Of a stretch of 30,688 nt of DNA, positions 1 through 11,139 are shown one piece after another (position 1 is the stretch's first letter; the number at the start of each line of letters is the position of its first letter). The notes under the pieces were generated by a model. It was not told the DNA's origin and did no database searches. It saw only the letters and a program-made list of their open reading frames with translations. The translations under genes and the position numbers were made by a program. Source of the DNA: Nymphaea colorata (lineage: Eukaryota > Streptophyta > Magnoliopsida > Nymphaeales > Nymphaeaceae); NCBI RefSeq assembly GCF_008831285.2, contig NW_022204656.1:1-30688 (forward strand). Direction: 5' to 3'.

Positions 1-207
1 ATTTATTGAAAAAATGCGCAGCCAAAAGGATGACTCACGATCTATAGAATTAATTCATCTCTGGAATTATTCATATTTTATACTAGCCTGAAATTGTTAT
101 ACACACTCATCGTTGAATGAAATCGCTTTTTCTATCTCATTTTGATTCGCTCCTTCGAAGCATCTTTCTTTCCTATTAGGCAAAGCCATATATAAATTAT
201 TCATCAT
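1..207 (-). CDS. hypothetical protein, 5' part
   Basis: Read with TAA/TAG as Gln, a minus-strand frame opens with two ATGs (205-207, 202-204) and has another in-frame ATG at 187-189. It encodes a short polar protein containing MALPNRKERCFEG. The frame meets TGA at 55-57 after about 50 codons. The same frame continues to the window edge if that TGA is read through. A neighbouring frame is also open to the edge, so an indel near 55 would extend the protein beyond the window. The start lies 36 nt beyond the end of the next minus-strand gene, which fits the tight head-to-tail spacing here. No family was recognised. The end is uncertain. Confidence 0.35.
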
Positions 208-242
208 TTTAAGTAGAATTCATAATGTCTTGCAAAAATAAT

Positions 243-795
243 TCAATTAAAAGACAGTAACTTGATGGCCTCAACCTTCTTGGCTGCTTCGTCGGAGGCA
301 TCGTCTTCCCTTTTGTTTTTCTGCTGGCTCAAATACACATTTTTCCTATTCCTGAACACCAAATCAATAGTGCCCTCGAAGTACCTGCCCTTCTAGAAAG
401 GCTTTTTCTCTTTTTGAAACTTACAGCCTTCGCCTTGTTCACCAGTCCATCCAATACCTTGCTCTCCTTGTCACACAGTAACAGTGCGTATTGAAACTCC
501 TCCTAGAGTCGTTCATATTCCTTTTTTCGGATGTGCTGCGACTTGTCTTGGCTTTGCTCTTATCGCGATGGGTGTTATGCTTGCGAATGTAGTCATCGAA
601 GTATTCCAACCTTGGGCAGTTGAACTTGCCGATTTGCTTAAAGCGTTCCTTGAGCTATAGCAATTTTAGTTATGGCAGGTCCTCGTGGAGATACTTGGGA
701 ATGGAACGGCGGGTGGGCTTGAAGACCGTGTTCCAGCTTGTGCCGTCGTAGTAACGAGGTAGGGGGATCTTGTTCATTATGAGAGCGTTCTCCAT
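243..795 (-). CDS. hypothetical basic protein with one mini-intron
   Basis: The ATG at 793-795 starts a protein beginning MENALIMNKIPLPRYYDG, and the TGA at 243-245 ends it. In-frame TAA and TAG codons are read as Gln (about residues 41 and 46). One frame change is needed near 570-578, where the reading passes from a DDYIRKH segment to a coiled-coil-like stretch (RKKEYERLQEEFQ). A second change is best explained by an intron on the minus strand starting at 424 (GTAAGTTTC...), either 17 nt (to 408) or 23 nt (to 402) long. The C-terminus is rich in K, E and D (KNKREDDASDEAAKKVE). Lysine-rich, no membrane segment seen. I do not recognise the family. Confidence 0.6.
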
Positions 796-1128
796 CGTGA
801 TTATAATTATTGATGTGAAACTAACAAGAAAGAAATGAGAGGATATGGAATGTTATGCGAGGAATGCAGAATATCAACAATCATAGAATTATCCATGATC
901 ATAAACCAATTATGCTTCCGTTTTATTTGAAACCTATACTGACCTTTAGATTTCGGACCTGTAGAAAGTTTCAAGTAGGCTAATTAGGAATTAATGCAAA
1001 TAAAGGATAAAAATTGTAGGCTCCAGTGCGCTGAATAAATGATATTTGATGGATGCTCTGAAAAAATCACAAATATTAGGTCAATGGGTTGGCCTTGCTA
1101 GATTTGGACGTTCTACTGATCTTCTGTA
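796..1128. other. intergenic, AT-rich
   Basis: This is about 330 nt between the start of the minus-strand gene ending at 243 and the end of the coiled-coil gene at 1129. It is AT-rich. I see no convincing reading frame, RNA gene or repeat in it. It probably holds the promoter of the gene starting at 795. Confidence 0.4.
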
Positions 1129-1490
1129 TCAATGTGCGTTATGAGAAACAGTGAGTGACTTCGCTTTTTTCTCAGGGCTGCGTACCTCTTTGCTCTTCCT
1201 TATCTCCTTTAATTGTCGTTTCAAGGTTTCGTTTTCTTTGCGTTGCTCTCGAAATCGTTCCTCGAAGGTTTCAAAATATTCCTGCAGGATCTCATTCTAG
1301 CGTCTCAATTTCTAATTTTCTGCAATGAGTTGATGCGACACCCCCTGTTTCGGTATTTTGCTAGGCGATGTGTAAACCTTGCTGGTGAATCTATCGTCAA
1401 GGGAGGTGATCGTCTTGTTCTTGGTTGAGTTGTGCTTGGTTTTGTGGGTGCAAGGCGGCCTGGAGAGCTATCGAGAAAGCGGTCGTTCAT
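1129..1490 (-). CDS. small coiled-coil protein
   Basis: The ATG at 1488-1490 opens a frame (MNDRFLDSSPGRLAP). The strongly protein-like remainder is in another frame, so one single-base break is inferred near the run of A in CACAAAACC (about 1435-1445). After the break the reading runs without stops to TGA at 1129-1131, using two TAG codons as Gln. The second half is a heptad-rich acidic/basic coiled coil (EYFETFEERFREQRKEN, then LKRQLKEIRKSK). The tail is basic (SPEKKAKS). About 120 aa in total. A cytoskeletal or ciliary adaptor is possible from the coiled coil alone, but that is only inference. Confidence 0.55.
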
Positions 1491-1554
1491 TTTAAAGTTA
1501 TTTTATGATTGTATGTATATGTATGAGTGAGGGTAATTGATTGCGGTATAATAA

Positions 1555-2541
1555 ATGACTGAAATCGGTGAGAAGGACATCCGCACCCAGATGCTGGAAG
1601 CACTGGCCAAGTATAATATCAAACAGGTTGATGTTGCCAGAGAGGCAGGCATTCACCACTCGACCCTTCCCTCTGGCTGCAGGGAAAAGTGAAGGGACAT
1701 CATATCAAAATTGAAGATACGCTTGCCGAGTGGCTTGATAGCTTGTACTCTGGTCGTCCGAGATACACCACGCTCAACAAGACAGTAGATAAGCAATTGT
1801 GCTTACGCCGGCTGCAGCAAACGTCACACGCAAGCATACAGGAGAGGGGGAGGAAACCCTAATCCCATTCATTTTGACCTTGAGCTAGAGGGAAAGAGAT
1901 ACAAGGAACAGTTTTGCTGGAACATCAACGATCCGTATTTTACACCTGAATAATTTGCCCACCTTATAGTTTCCGAAAATCCCACCCTGGCGCACTTCTA
2001 AGGACACATTCGCGATACCATTCGAAAAGCCATCTCTAGCACCGTCCCTAAAACCTCCCCAAACTGCATGCCTTAGAACATTGGAACTCGATGTCAAAAT
2101 TGACAATATTTGTCTCAAGGATAGATTCGATTGGGATATTGCCGATGAGAGCGCCAGTCCTGAAGATTTTGCACTTCAGCTTGTCCAGTAATGTTTTATG
2201 TGATATAGGGAACTCAATCTTAACAATGAGTTTATGGTCAAAATTGCTCACCAGATTCGAGAACAACTCGAATACTATCGCAAAAACTACGGCAACAGCT
2301 TAGCTACTGTCAAAGCTGAAGATTCTGCCCTGTTGGATATCAAAAAATCAACAAGAAACTTGATTTCTTTCAATGACTCTCTTTCAGTCCAAGATGAAGA
2401 GCAAATAATCACTCCAAGCAACTTTTTGCGCAGGAATAACGAGGAATGGGAGCCAAAGATCTAAATTCTTGATGCGGGAGAGATCAGAAAGTTTCAAAAG
2501 CTCGAGAGAGGCAGAACAGATACGCAAGGAGGGCACGTTGA
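1555..2541 (+). CDS. SNF5/SMARCB1-family chromatin remodelling subunit with N-terminal HTH
   Basis: Subunit of SWI/SNF-type nucleosome remodelling complexes, acting in the nucleus. The N-terminus (about residues 10-52) has a helix-turn-helix look (QVDVAREAGIHHSTL, then SLWLQGKVKG). The SNF5 repeats follow. Repeat 1 reads FDLELEGKRYKEQFCWNIND then PEQFAHLI, with the Q written TAA. Repeat 2 reads ELDVKIDNICLKDRFDWDIA then SPEDFALQL and IAHQIREQLEYY. The end has the arginine-rich RQNRYARRAR typical of the family, followed by TGA at 2539-2541. A 21-nt intron at 2188-2208 joins ALQLVQ to ELNLNNEF. The homology crosses at least four single-base frame breaks (near 1665, 1800-1820, 1864 and 2080, plus one near 2505), mostly at homopolymers. 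Family identity is clear; the exact protein is not. Confidence 0.85.
2188..2208 (+). other. 21-nt intron in the SNF5 gene
   Basis: The segment starts GTAATG and ends TATAG. Removing it restores the second SNF5 repeat across codon CA|G, and the 21 nt contain an in-frame TGA. This is one of the best supported mini-introns in the window because family conservation fixes the reading frame on both sides. Confidence 0.85.
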
Positions 2542-2589
2542 TGATAAATTGTTCACTTTGTTAGTTGCAAAAACACGTTAAATATATGA

Positions 2590-5500
2590 TCAAAGAGAGT
2601 AGAGGGTTTTGTTTATAATCCTGGGACTCTCCAAACTCTATATGCTTATCTTCGAGTACTTTCCATACGGTCTAAGGAAGTGAAGTGCGCCATCTGCATA
2701 AGCAATCGATATCGAAGGCAAATCAGCGCTTTCCTCCATGTATATTTTTCCCTCGAAATCAATCTAGAAGCCTGCAATTAAGCTGGAAAATAATTTGAAT
2801 TGATAGCTTGTGGCATTGACCGTCCACATAAGGAAGATATTATACTTTTGTGATAGTTGAAACACTTTGTATGTGTGTTTTTCGGTCAATTTTTTGAAGG
2901 GATTGGCTATGCCCATATCGATTAGTTTTTCAACTTTACTTGTGAAAGTATCAAAGACATAAGTTTCTAGATATCGTCGCCAGTATCGAGTTATCCGCCC
3001 ATTATGTATATTTGCTTGCCTGACTCAGAAAGGACGAGGCTAGGCTTGATCGAGCTGTATCCAGCTATGCAACGGCCTACCAGGTTAGTTTATTCTATTG
3101 AAATGATAGACGTTTAAGTTGTAGTGGACTTTTTTCTTTGAGTTTCTGGAGATTCCGCCAAAGGCATATAATCCATTGGGACAGGAGATGAAACTGCAAT
3201 TGATGATGTTGCAAGGTAGGTATTCGTATTATTATATCACGATTGTTTCGTCCTTTGTGTCTTAGAGATTAGGCTTAATTTAGTACATCTGATATGTGGA
3301 AGTGAAGACATAAAGGCATCCTTATTGCTAGCTCCATGCGTATTCGTTAGTTTGCTTAAAAGTGAACTATTCATGAGCATTGTGACTTTGGATTATTGCG
3401 ACCATTTTCTTTATCTTTCCTTCGGAACGTTGAGCATCTGAACGAGGGTATTTTGCTCAAAGCTGAAATGTAATTGCTGCTACGTGAGGCTAGATGAAAC
3501 GGTAGATCTATTGATTAAGTGACTCCTTTATGCTTATCAGCTGTTTTTCAACATCGTTTCGCTTCTATGGCATTTTGTGTCGGATACTCAACTGCATCTT
3601 CTACCTCAATATAGGGAAGAGCTCCATTTCTGCTTCATGTTTATGCAAAAATTTATCGTTCAGCTTTTCATAGTTGTTTTGTGTGATGATGTTGAAGCAG
3701 GCAAGGAGAAAATCCTTGAAGTCAGAGATATGCCAATTACGTTGCGGTTAACTCCAGCCTGCAAGTTAAGCTCACGTCTTGCGGTTACCCAAAGATTGCT
3801 CAGATTGAAATTTTTATAAGCGATGTTGTTTTGGCTTAGATAACACATCATGTTGTATGCTTGTAGAGGAGGATTACAATTAGAACTTGGACCATCTTAG
3901 CTCGGCCTTTTTGTTCTATTATATAATGTCTTGATGCTTTTTATCATATCTTACGTCTCAACAAAAATCTGAGTGAAATTTTTGCATGTGGCAATTTTTA
4001 GCTTTTTGACTTCTAAAAAAATAGGTCCTTTATGTATCCACGAAGTATTTTTAAACATCACCATGCTTTAGTTATAAACATTGAAGTAAGATTCTTTATT
4101 CTTAACCTCAGTGTCTTCGATTTAGGGAGGAATCGTTTCATACTCATAGAGAGGCTGGCTTTTCATCAGCTTCAGCAGACCAGCTTCGAAAATGAACCGA
4201 TATTCAAGATAAAATAATTTACCTGTTACGCTGGCTATTACATACATCATATCTTATTGGATATGTACATTAAGGCCTTGCTGATGCGAGAGCCAGTGGA
4301 TGGAGAAAGGCTGTCCTAAGGTTTAAAAGATGTAATCATTAATTTCTAATTAGCTTCCTTTGCCTTTGTATAAATTGTAAATTCTTTGCAAAGGCGCATA
4401 GCTGAAGAAACACATGAAATTGAGATCTAAAATCCAAAAGTTTTTGTCAGCAAGCATCAAGAAGACTCCTTTATACACTTACAGGCAAAACTCGACATGC
4501 TTAATATCGATTTTGATGTTTTACATCAGAACTGCCATTTCTGTACTTCCTGAAGGCATCAAAGTGTCATATCGATCAGCAGTGTATATCTTTATTCCAT
4601 ACCTAAAGATATCAATCGAATGTCTTATCACGATGTAGTTGACATCGACAGAGGGAACTAGGTATAAGCAATCGTTGATCTTTTTGGATTATTGATAGAT
4701 TTTGTTTCGTCGATGGAGTATTTGTATATCATTTGATCAAGCATGTATATTTACCTTCCTCTGAGAAACATCAAGGGGTTTCGAATACGAAACGGAAATT
4801 TGAATTTGATTTAGATGTCACTGATGGTAAAACAGTCCTAAGTTAGAATTAAGTTGTCTTGACCATGTTCTTGGTGCCTTCAAGCATGAAATTCACCTAA
4901 AAGTCTGCACTATTGAAGATGATGTGGGCATGTTCCACGCTTATCTTTTTGGATTTCCTCATCACCCTGCCTTGACACAAATGCTCATCTTCTATATTGA
5001 AGAAATATATTTAATTTGACTTCTTAGCAAGCAGCCATTCTTTTCCGATGCCTGTATTGTATTTTTGTCTTTTTGACTTATAGCAGACATGGAAGGAGTC
5101 GAATCCTCCATCTAGATATTTCCATCTTTCGCCGACATTCTTGAAATATTTTACAAGATCCTCATCATCGATTCGATTATTTTTTATCGTAAAGAATATC
5201 TACTTGATATACCTGTCCAAAGTACTGAAGGAGCTGATCGTATTGTCCACGTTTATGCAATCTTCGAACTTGTCGTATTCCTCATAGAGCCAAACAATGT
5301 AGCTCATTATCAGTTTTTTCTTCTTGCATTCTTTTGTAAAAATCCCGAATATAGAATTGGTTATTAAGTTCGACCAAATCTTCAGGGACGATGTAGATAT
5401 CTTATGTTTTTTCTAAGACTGAGAATAAAGGTTAAGAGATGGATGATCTTTTCGACGCTGCTCTGGATCTCTGCTCGATTCAATGGCTTTGGAATGCCCA

Positions 5501-5866
5501 TCAACTGTTGTCGTGTGGTGATAAAATATGGAGTTTTCTATGTTTGCACTTAAAAGTCGTCATAGATATTCAGATGACAGATTTGCTTGAGGCCCACCAT
5601 GTACCCCAAATACGCATCGAGAGACTGTAGATCTTGAAAATACACTTAGGAGTGAGTAAGGTGCTTGTTGGATCGGATACTGTCACTCCTTATAGTTCGA
5701 GTTCCCATGCGTTCAATCTCTTGAAGGGTTATAATTTAAGTTTATCTTTGGGTTGTTCTTTTAATTTGTATGTTTCGAGGGAGTTCATGAGTCTACTGTG
5801 AGTGATGTTGAGACTGTTGGGGTCTATCTTGACGATATTGCTATTTTTCTGCTGGTTTGCACCCAT
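2590..5866 (-). CDS. large kelch-repeat protein
   Basis: The ATG at 5864-5866 (MGANQQKNSNIVKI) leads to a protein of roughly 1,050 aa ending at TGA 2590-2592. Long stretches are open when TAA/TAG are Gln, with several single-base frame breaks between them. The C-terminal part shows kelch blades (NGLYAFGGISRNSKKKVHYN, then SGKQIYIMGGQLDTGDD and YVFDTF), so a beta-propeller for protein binding is expected. The centre (about 3680-3850) has weak resemblance to a degenerate kinase C-lobe (NIAYKNFNLSNLWV); I would not rely on it. Gly at position 2 may allow myristoylation, but position 6 is Q, which is unfavourable. The next gene on the same strand ends 41 nt upstream of the start. The kelch assignment is fairly sure, the rest hypothetical. 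Confidence 0.7.
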
Positions 5867-5906
5867 TTTCGATGATTAATATAGAATATAATAATCGATC
5901 AATTCA

Positions 5907-6820
5907 TCATTCTTTCAAACGGACCAAATCCCGTAATTATTTCTAGAGAGTTTTCAGTCGTTGTCCGCTTAGATTCTTCATTTCCCATCTTCCGATATCC
6001 GTATGGCTGCTCTTCTTGATGAGTTCTTCAAGGTTTTTCTCAAGTTATGTTGCTAATATCTCTCCAGCAACTTTTCTCCATTGAGGTTGGGCAATTTCTT
6101 CCTTCATAGTTTCAACCCTAACATACTCTTTCTCCAATAATTCTCTAACTTTGAATAAATCCTGAGCCAGTTTTTGTTATTCAATTCTCATATACTCCCT
6201 TATGCTTCGTTCTGACTCTTTGAATGCCTCATCTACCAAATGCAAAATTTGGTCACGAAGCGCCTTCAGTTCATTATTTAGCACTTTGACATGTTGTTCC
6301 GAAACTGGTCGACTCTGTAATTGACGTTAGAGATCTATGTGCTCAATTTTAGTGACAAAGTTTACAGGCATTGAGCCGATTACACTCTTGCTGATTAAAA
6401 GCTTGTTGAATAGGAAACAAGGCCTGCTAAAAATTTATTGCTTTTGTCATTTACGTTGAAGCTTTGATTTGAGATGATTATTTAAGCCTCAAACTGTTTT
6501 GTTGGGGTTACGAGAAGTTAGCATTATCCTTTCTATAGTTGTTATCTTGGAAGGAATTTGGTAGGCAGGCTGATAATCCTTTTCGAAAAGTCCTCTCTTT
6601 GGGTTTTCCCTATTCGGCTCTTGCACAGCAAAATTAGTATTAAGTTTATCGATGGAGAATGATCATCTTCTAAATCTCTACTATTGATCTTCCTAATGAT
6701 TGATTCTTTACCGTCCTTTGATTTGCTTCTTGATCTCTTGCCTGCAGGGTACCTTACGGGTGATTGATTAAATAGCGATTTCTTTTTCAAGAATCCTAAC
6801 AAACTGTCCTGGTTGCTCAT
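5907..6820 (-). CDS. coiled-coil protein with Ser/Arg- and Gln/Asn-rich N-terminal half
   Basis: The ATG at 6818-6820 starts MSNQDSLLGFLKKKS and the TGA at 5907-5909 ends the gene, giving about 300 aa. The first third is rich in S, R and K (GKRSRSKSKDGKES). The middle is Q/N-rich with many TAA/TAG codons (NFSQPQQNSLRLKQ). The last 170 residues, open without breaks, form a long coiled coil (NNELKALRDQILHLVDEAFK, later LAQDLFKVRELLEKEYVRVE). At least two frame changes lie in the middle third (near 6560-6600 and 6345-6360). The start lies just beyond the end of the gene downstream at 6905-7413. No family recognised; a structural role is likely. Confidence 0.65.
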
Positions 6821-6904
6821 AGCTTTGTATTAATTTTATTTGATTGATAAAATCTTTTATAAAAGAGCATCAAAAGAAAAGTAAAAATGACCATAATCAA
6901 ATCA

Positions 6905-7413
6905 TCATACGTCTTATTACCCTCCTTGGTTCTTCTTGAAGTCCAAAAGAGTCGTTTGCCGGTATTTGCAATTTACTATTTGAGTAGTTTTGAGGTATTT
7001 CGACTATCTGAAGTCTTTTAAGAACGGATCTAAAGTGATTGGTCTTTCGCTAGTCTTTTCTTATCGGTATAGGCAGGATTCTTCACAAGAACTTACTTGT
7101 AAATCACTTCATTCACTCTTTTATAAGCATTGATTTCGTTATCATTTCTTTATGTTCGCGAGGTACTGTTGAGATCGATGCAAGCAACTGATTCTATATC
7201 ATCATCTGAGTCTTCCTTTCTTTTTTCTTCCATTTTCTTTTGAATAAACTTCCGTTTCGGATTGAAAAGCAAGTTGTTTCTCGCGTGGAGCGTTTAGATG
7301 TGTGCGGAGTTCTATTACGAGTGTGACCTTTCGCCTTCGGAATCGATGATTATGGCTTGGTTGGTCATGCTTCTGGTCTGCATGGAGGACTTGTTCTTAC
7401 GCGCCACCTTCAT
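6905..7413 (-). CDS. hypothetical basic protein
   Basis: The ATG at 7411-7413 opens MKVARKNKSSMQTRSMTNQA. About 150 codons stay open with several TAA/TAG Gln codons. The protein is rich in K, R, S and Q, with an acidic patch (EEKRKEDSDDDIES), and looks nuclear or intrinsically disordered. Near the end the best frame changes and gives QTTLLDFKKN before TGA at 6905-6907. This resembles a PCNA-interacting (PIP) box only loosely, because the second aromatic residue is missing. If there is no frame change, the original frame runs on to about 6817 and overlaps the start of the coiled-coil gene. I do not recognise the family. Confidence 0.5.
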
Positions 7414-7555
7414 TGATTTAAATGTTTAATATAGACTATATAGAGTGTATCACTGTATATGCCTAACTGATCATGTCTTTAGAATCAAAATTTATCATTA
7501 TAAGCAAATAGAGATAATGCTTTAATTGTTGCCCACATTATTAAAAATCATTTTG

Positions 7556-8311
7556 TCAATAGGCCTTTGACCGTATCTTACAGATAGAACTCCGCCGCTT
7601 GGAGATTTATTTTGCCTTTGAAGTGCTCTTTTTCATTATTTTGGTCTATTTGATCTTGGAGGTAGAATTTCTTTGCCTTTTTTCATCTTGATTAGTTTTT
7701 TATTTCGACTGTTTTGATTATCTACAGACTTTTCTTGTGTGGTCTTTCGATATTTCTGAAATGAGAGGTGTGACTATCGATAATGGATCTTTGACCGCAA
7801 TGCTAACCATATTAGATTTGATTGTTTATATGCTTTCCTTCGAATTTAAGACTAAATCCTCAGTTTGGCTCGAATTAAGCTTACTATATTTACTCTCATT
7901 CGTTGCTTATTGATGCTTTGTGCCCTTTCTCTCTTCCTCAGTGCAACAGTCAGCATCGATTGCTCTTCGATCATATCACTGATCATTTTTTCCAGCAACT
8001 AGCACTCTTTTTCCAAATCTTTACTTGTTTTTCTGCTGAGGATATCTAGTTATCAATGCACTTTTCCGGTTCGCTGAAATTGACATAAAGTTGGTGACTG
8101 TGGATCCTTTTGATTTAAAAACGACAGATTTTTTTGCCTATGTTAAGAGTACAGGATCAATGTGTTCGATGCATTCATAATGCTTCATGTTGATGACTTC
8201 GTCTTCATTTTAGCTATCGATGATTACATATTTTTGGTAATCTACTCGCGATTATTCTTATTTAAAGGCATGCAGGCAGGACTGTGCTTTGCTTTTCTTC
8301 ACGAAGGTCAT
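7556..8311 (-). CDS. hypothetical Ser/Lys-rich protein
   Basis: The ATG at 8309-8311 starts MTFVKKSKAQSCLHAFKQ. The stretch to TGA 7556-7558 is exactly 252 codons in one frame with a single internal TGA (7976-7978). The alternative is a frame change near 8060, giving a coiled coil (LEKECQLLEKMISDMIEEQ, then SMLT and LRKRERAQS) that would end at TGA 7633-7635. The first 85 residues are the same in both versions and include YVIIDSQNEDEVINMKHYE. The coiled-coil version has the more protein-like composition after residue 95. The product is basic and rich in Ser, Lys and Gln. The C-terminus is unresolved and no family was recognised. Confidence 0.45.
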
Positions 8312-8470
8312 GATTATAAGCTTTGATTTTATATATAAATTTAATAAAATCATAGCATTTTTAGAAAGTAAAAGTTTCCTTGTGCGGAGTGCCTCATGGT
8401 CTTATTAATCTGACTATAGGATATATAAGAAATGGGGATAATTAGAGTTGTTAATTAGTATTATAATATA
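8312..8470. promoter_or_regulatory. divergent intergenic region
   Basis: This is about 160 nt of AT-rich DNA between a minus-strand start (8311) and a probable plus-strand start (8471). It contains TATATAAATTTAATAAAATC close to the minus-strand start and ATTATAATATAATGG at the plus-strand start. It probably carries both promoters. That is inferred from position and composition only. Confidence 0.3.
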
Positions 8471-8897
8471 ATGGATAAAATTAATTGAGAACTTTCGAGA
8501 GGTACTTGTAGTCCATGATTTCTTCACCGTGCGGGTGAAAAAACGAAGGATCTGGGCATTTACCCCTCGAGCAGTGATATAAGATTGCCGTAATAGGCTT
8601 CACTTATAATGCTACATATCTCATCGACAAGAATGATTTTTTTCCGACAGCAAAGATAAAGAGCCACATATCTCCATCGACTCGATAGGCTCAACTGAAA
8701 AGCATAGATCAAACGTTTTTAAGTATGAATACTCTGAGGTTTAGCAAAGCTTTCCAACTTTTGCAGAACCGCTGAACAACATTCCCACGATTATACTATG
8801 CAATCAGAGCGCGGGCATCTTTTTTCCCTGTATATCCCCGAGTCGTCCAGGGGGGTTCGACTACATTCCATCAAATAATGTGATTATTTACTCCTGA
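8471..8897 (+). CDS. hypothetical protein, frame uncertain
   Basis: The C-terminal 90 codons to TGA 8895-8897 form the most convincing reading (EYSEVQQSFPTFAEPLNNIP, later GGFDYIPSNNVIIYS). They use one TAG as Gln. A possible start is the ATG at 8471-8473 (MDKIN), where a TGA follows at once, so either the frame changes or the true start is missed. The N-terminal half cannot be settled. On the opposite strand a 120-codon frame also lacks TGA, but its composition (many Cys, Arg and Leu runs) looks less like a protein. No family recognised. Confidence 0.35.
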
Positions 8898-8923
8898 TTT
8901 CCTTATAATTTAATTTTGGAGAA

Positions 8924-9112
8924 ATGAATGACGAACTGCGCGCGCTGAGGAAGCTTCGCCTGAAAGAGTCCCCCAACGTACAGCCCTTACTGTTTTCGCA
9001 GCCACTGCCATCTTGCCTTGCCACTTACAAACAGTACGTCAAAAATGCCTATATAAAAACTTTGGCAAAAAAAATACAAGATTCAATTGCTAACATCGAC
9101 GAAACCTAATGA
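8924..9112 (+). CDS. small hypothetical protein (62 aa)
   Basis: An intact frame starts MNDELRALRKLRLKESP and ends DETQ followed by TGA (9110-9112), with the last sense codon TAA read as Gln. It is charged and helical in look (KTLAKKIQDSIANID), with no signal peptide or membrane segment. It follows the preceding plus-strand gene by about 26 nt and converges on the minus-strand gene ending at 9289. The short length makes chance possible, but the spacing and the clean start in an AT-rich leader support it. Confidence 0.5.
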
Positions 9113-9288
9113 TCTTCCATGATTTCTTCGCATTCCTAATTATAACTCCGATTAAAAGATAATACTCAAAATAGTATTATTTTCCGACTTTGTTTAAAGG
9201 CCTATTTTTATTTTTTAAATCTATCCCTCTCCTCGAAAGATCAATGCTTTTATCTTACGAATGATGACGAATTATAGTTGTTATTAAA

Positions 9289-11139
9289 TCATTAGATGGT
9301 ATTGAGGGCACCCATCAACCAGAACCCCTTTATCAACTCTCCGCGGATGTTTTTGAAAAGGCCTTTGCCGTTCGGTTGATCGTTTTAGAATTGGCCACGG
9401 AATGATTCGCCGTTTGAGAGGTACAGCGTCCCTTGGCCTTATTTCATGTCGTCTTTGAAGTAGCCCTCGTACTTTATCCACTAATCACTCACTCCTTACA
9501 AATGGTTGAAGTCGAATTCTTACCCCAAAACGCCGATATTTTCGTTGTAGAGCACCCCATACCCATCAAGACGGTCCTGTTTCCACTATCCTTATAGGCA
9601 ATCTTGCCACTTCCATAGTAGAGAACCCCTCTTCCTTCCATTCTGTTCCTAACCCATTCTCCGCAATACTTTCCGCCTTAGTTATAGTAAAATGTGCCAA
9701 ATCCATGACGATAATTGCCCATTTTATAACCTTCGTATCTTCCTTCCTTCAGCATCTCACTCACATACTCGGGAAACTCCTCCATTTCTCTTTTCTTAGT
9801 GGATGATGATAAATGCGTTTCATTTTATTTGTCTCTCGTAGTTTAAGAGTGCCGGTATATGGAGTTTGTGTTGAAATTGAAGGTATTGTTGTAGATGCTG
9901 GAACAGTCACTGAGGATTCTTTATGAGTTGACTATTTTGTGTTCTTATAGTAGTTTTTTGGATTATAGGGATTTGCTTGAAACTGCATTTCTGGCTGTCT
10001 GAGAATAGTCCATGCCGATGGGTGCTCAAACTCATCAAGGACTATTGCGTCCTCTCCTGTTAGAAGGAGATGGCTTTTATCATTCTAAGGAGTATCCTCC
10101 TCATCTCTTTCAAGCACTTGCAGAGAGCTTGAATATCTTTTGCTGTTATAGCTATCTGACTTAGATTGATAAGTGATTGAACTTTGAGAAGTCTCTTCAT
10201 TTCTAAGCTTTAGGATGGATTATTCCAGCTTATTGATTTGATAATTATCGCATTAATAGTACTGTTATTGGACTTGGCTTGGCTTTTCATTCTTAGCCAG
10301 CACCTCAAAAAGCATTTCCTAGAGTTCTGTAAAGCTAATTCTATCATAACTTTGCGGTTTAAGCATTTTTCTAACGATACTCTGCAAGTTTTGATCAGCT
10401 ATTTTTCTAATTTCCTCTGAAAGTTGGTCGAAGTTGACTGCATATGCATTGAAATTGTAGAGATGATTCATATTTCTGAGGTGGATCATGTGCAGCAAAG
10501 TGACGCCGAGAGTGAAGACCCCGCTTTTGTTGGTAAGACCGTTAGCTAACCTTGTTGCTTGAACATACGTAGGGTCTCAGGAGCATAGTAGAACTATTTT
10601 TTCTAATTGAAATCGAATTGATGGTTGCTGAGAGTGCTGCTGAGCACTTTGCACACTCCTTCCTCATCGATGATGATGTCCTGCGGATTGAGAGTATAAT
10701 GAAGCACTTCATTTTTGTTGAAGTAAGACAATGCCAGCACGCAACTGCACAGAATCGACATTATTTCTTTAGAAGAGAATGGTCTTCTAGGCTAGATTCT
10801 GCTATCGATTTCCTCCATAATGGTGTGGCTTTGGTACTCAAAAAATTCAGCTAATCTGAACTGTTTGGAACAGAGATTGGCGTGGGTGATGACTTCGCAA
10901 TCAAACGCATTGAGGTAGAACTGATGTGTGAGTGAAAAGTTAGTCTTGTGTCTTTTCATATACTCAGCTAGTTGCTCTTCGCTGGGGAAGGTATGCTAGA
11001 TGATGACTGCGCATTTCTTCGTGATTTTATTGCGCATGAGGGAGCGACCTTCCGCCAACTTGCGCACGAACTAGAAGTTATCGATCTTGGAGCGAGACGA
11101 TGAGCAGTTGGCGAAGGGGATTGCCTGGTTGTTGCCCAT
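9289..11139 (-). CDS. pseudokinase with C-terminal MORN repeats
   Basis: The ATG at 11137-11139 starts MGNNQAIPFANCSSS, so Gly2 could be myristoylated. The kinase-like domain lacks key residues. The catalytic loop reads HYTLNPQDIIID instead of HRDxKxxN, the DFG position is replaced by DFNQKK, and the usual VAIK lysine is not visible (CAVIIQH). Later landmarks remain (FYYAPETLR, GVFTLGVTLLHM). A Ser/Thr-rich linker follows. Then come MORN repeats (YEGYKMGNYRHGFGTFYYN, YCGEWVRNRMEGRGVLYYGS, FRGQFNDQPNGKGLF), which typically bind membranes or lipids. The kinase frame overlaps the MORN frame by about 25 nt (TGA 9761-9763 versus ATG 9783-9785), and one indel near 9838 would join them. Two overlapping genes are the alternative. 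Other breaks lie near 10535, 10245 and in the MORN part. The end is taken at TGA 9289-9291. Confidence 0.7.

Noticed and set aside
3680-3850. Kinase domain inside the kelch gene
   Set aside because: Only one short stretch (NIAYKNFNLSNLWV) recalls a catalytic loop, and no glycine loop, DFG or APE motif was seen nearby.
8520-8897. Minus-strand frame without TGA opposite the plus-strand hypothetical gene
   Set aside because: Open for about 125 codons, but with only one stop codon in this code such lengths arise by chance. The residue mix is less protein-like than the plus-strand reading.
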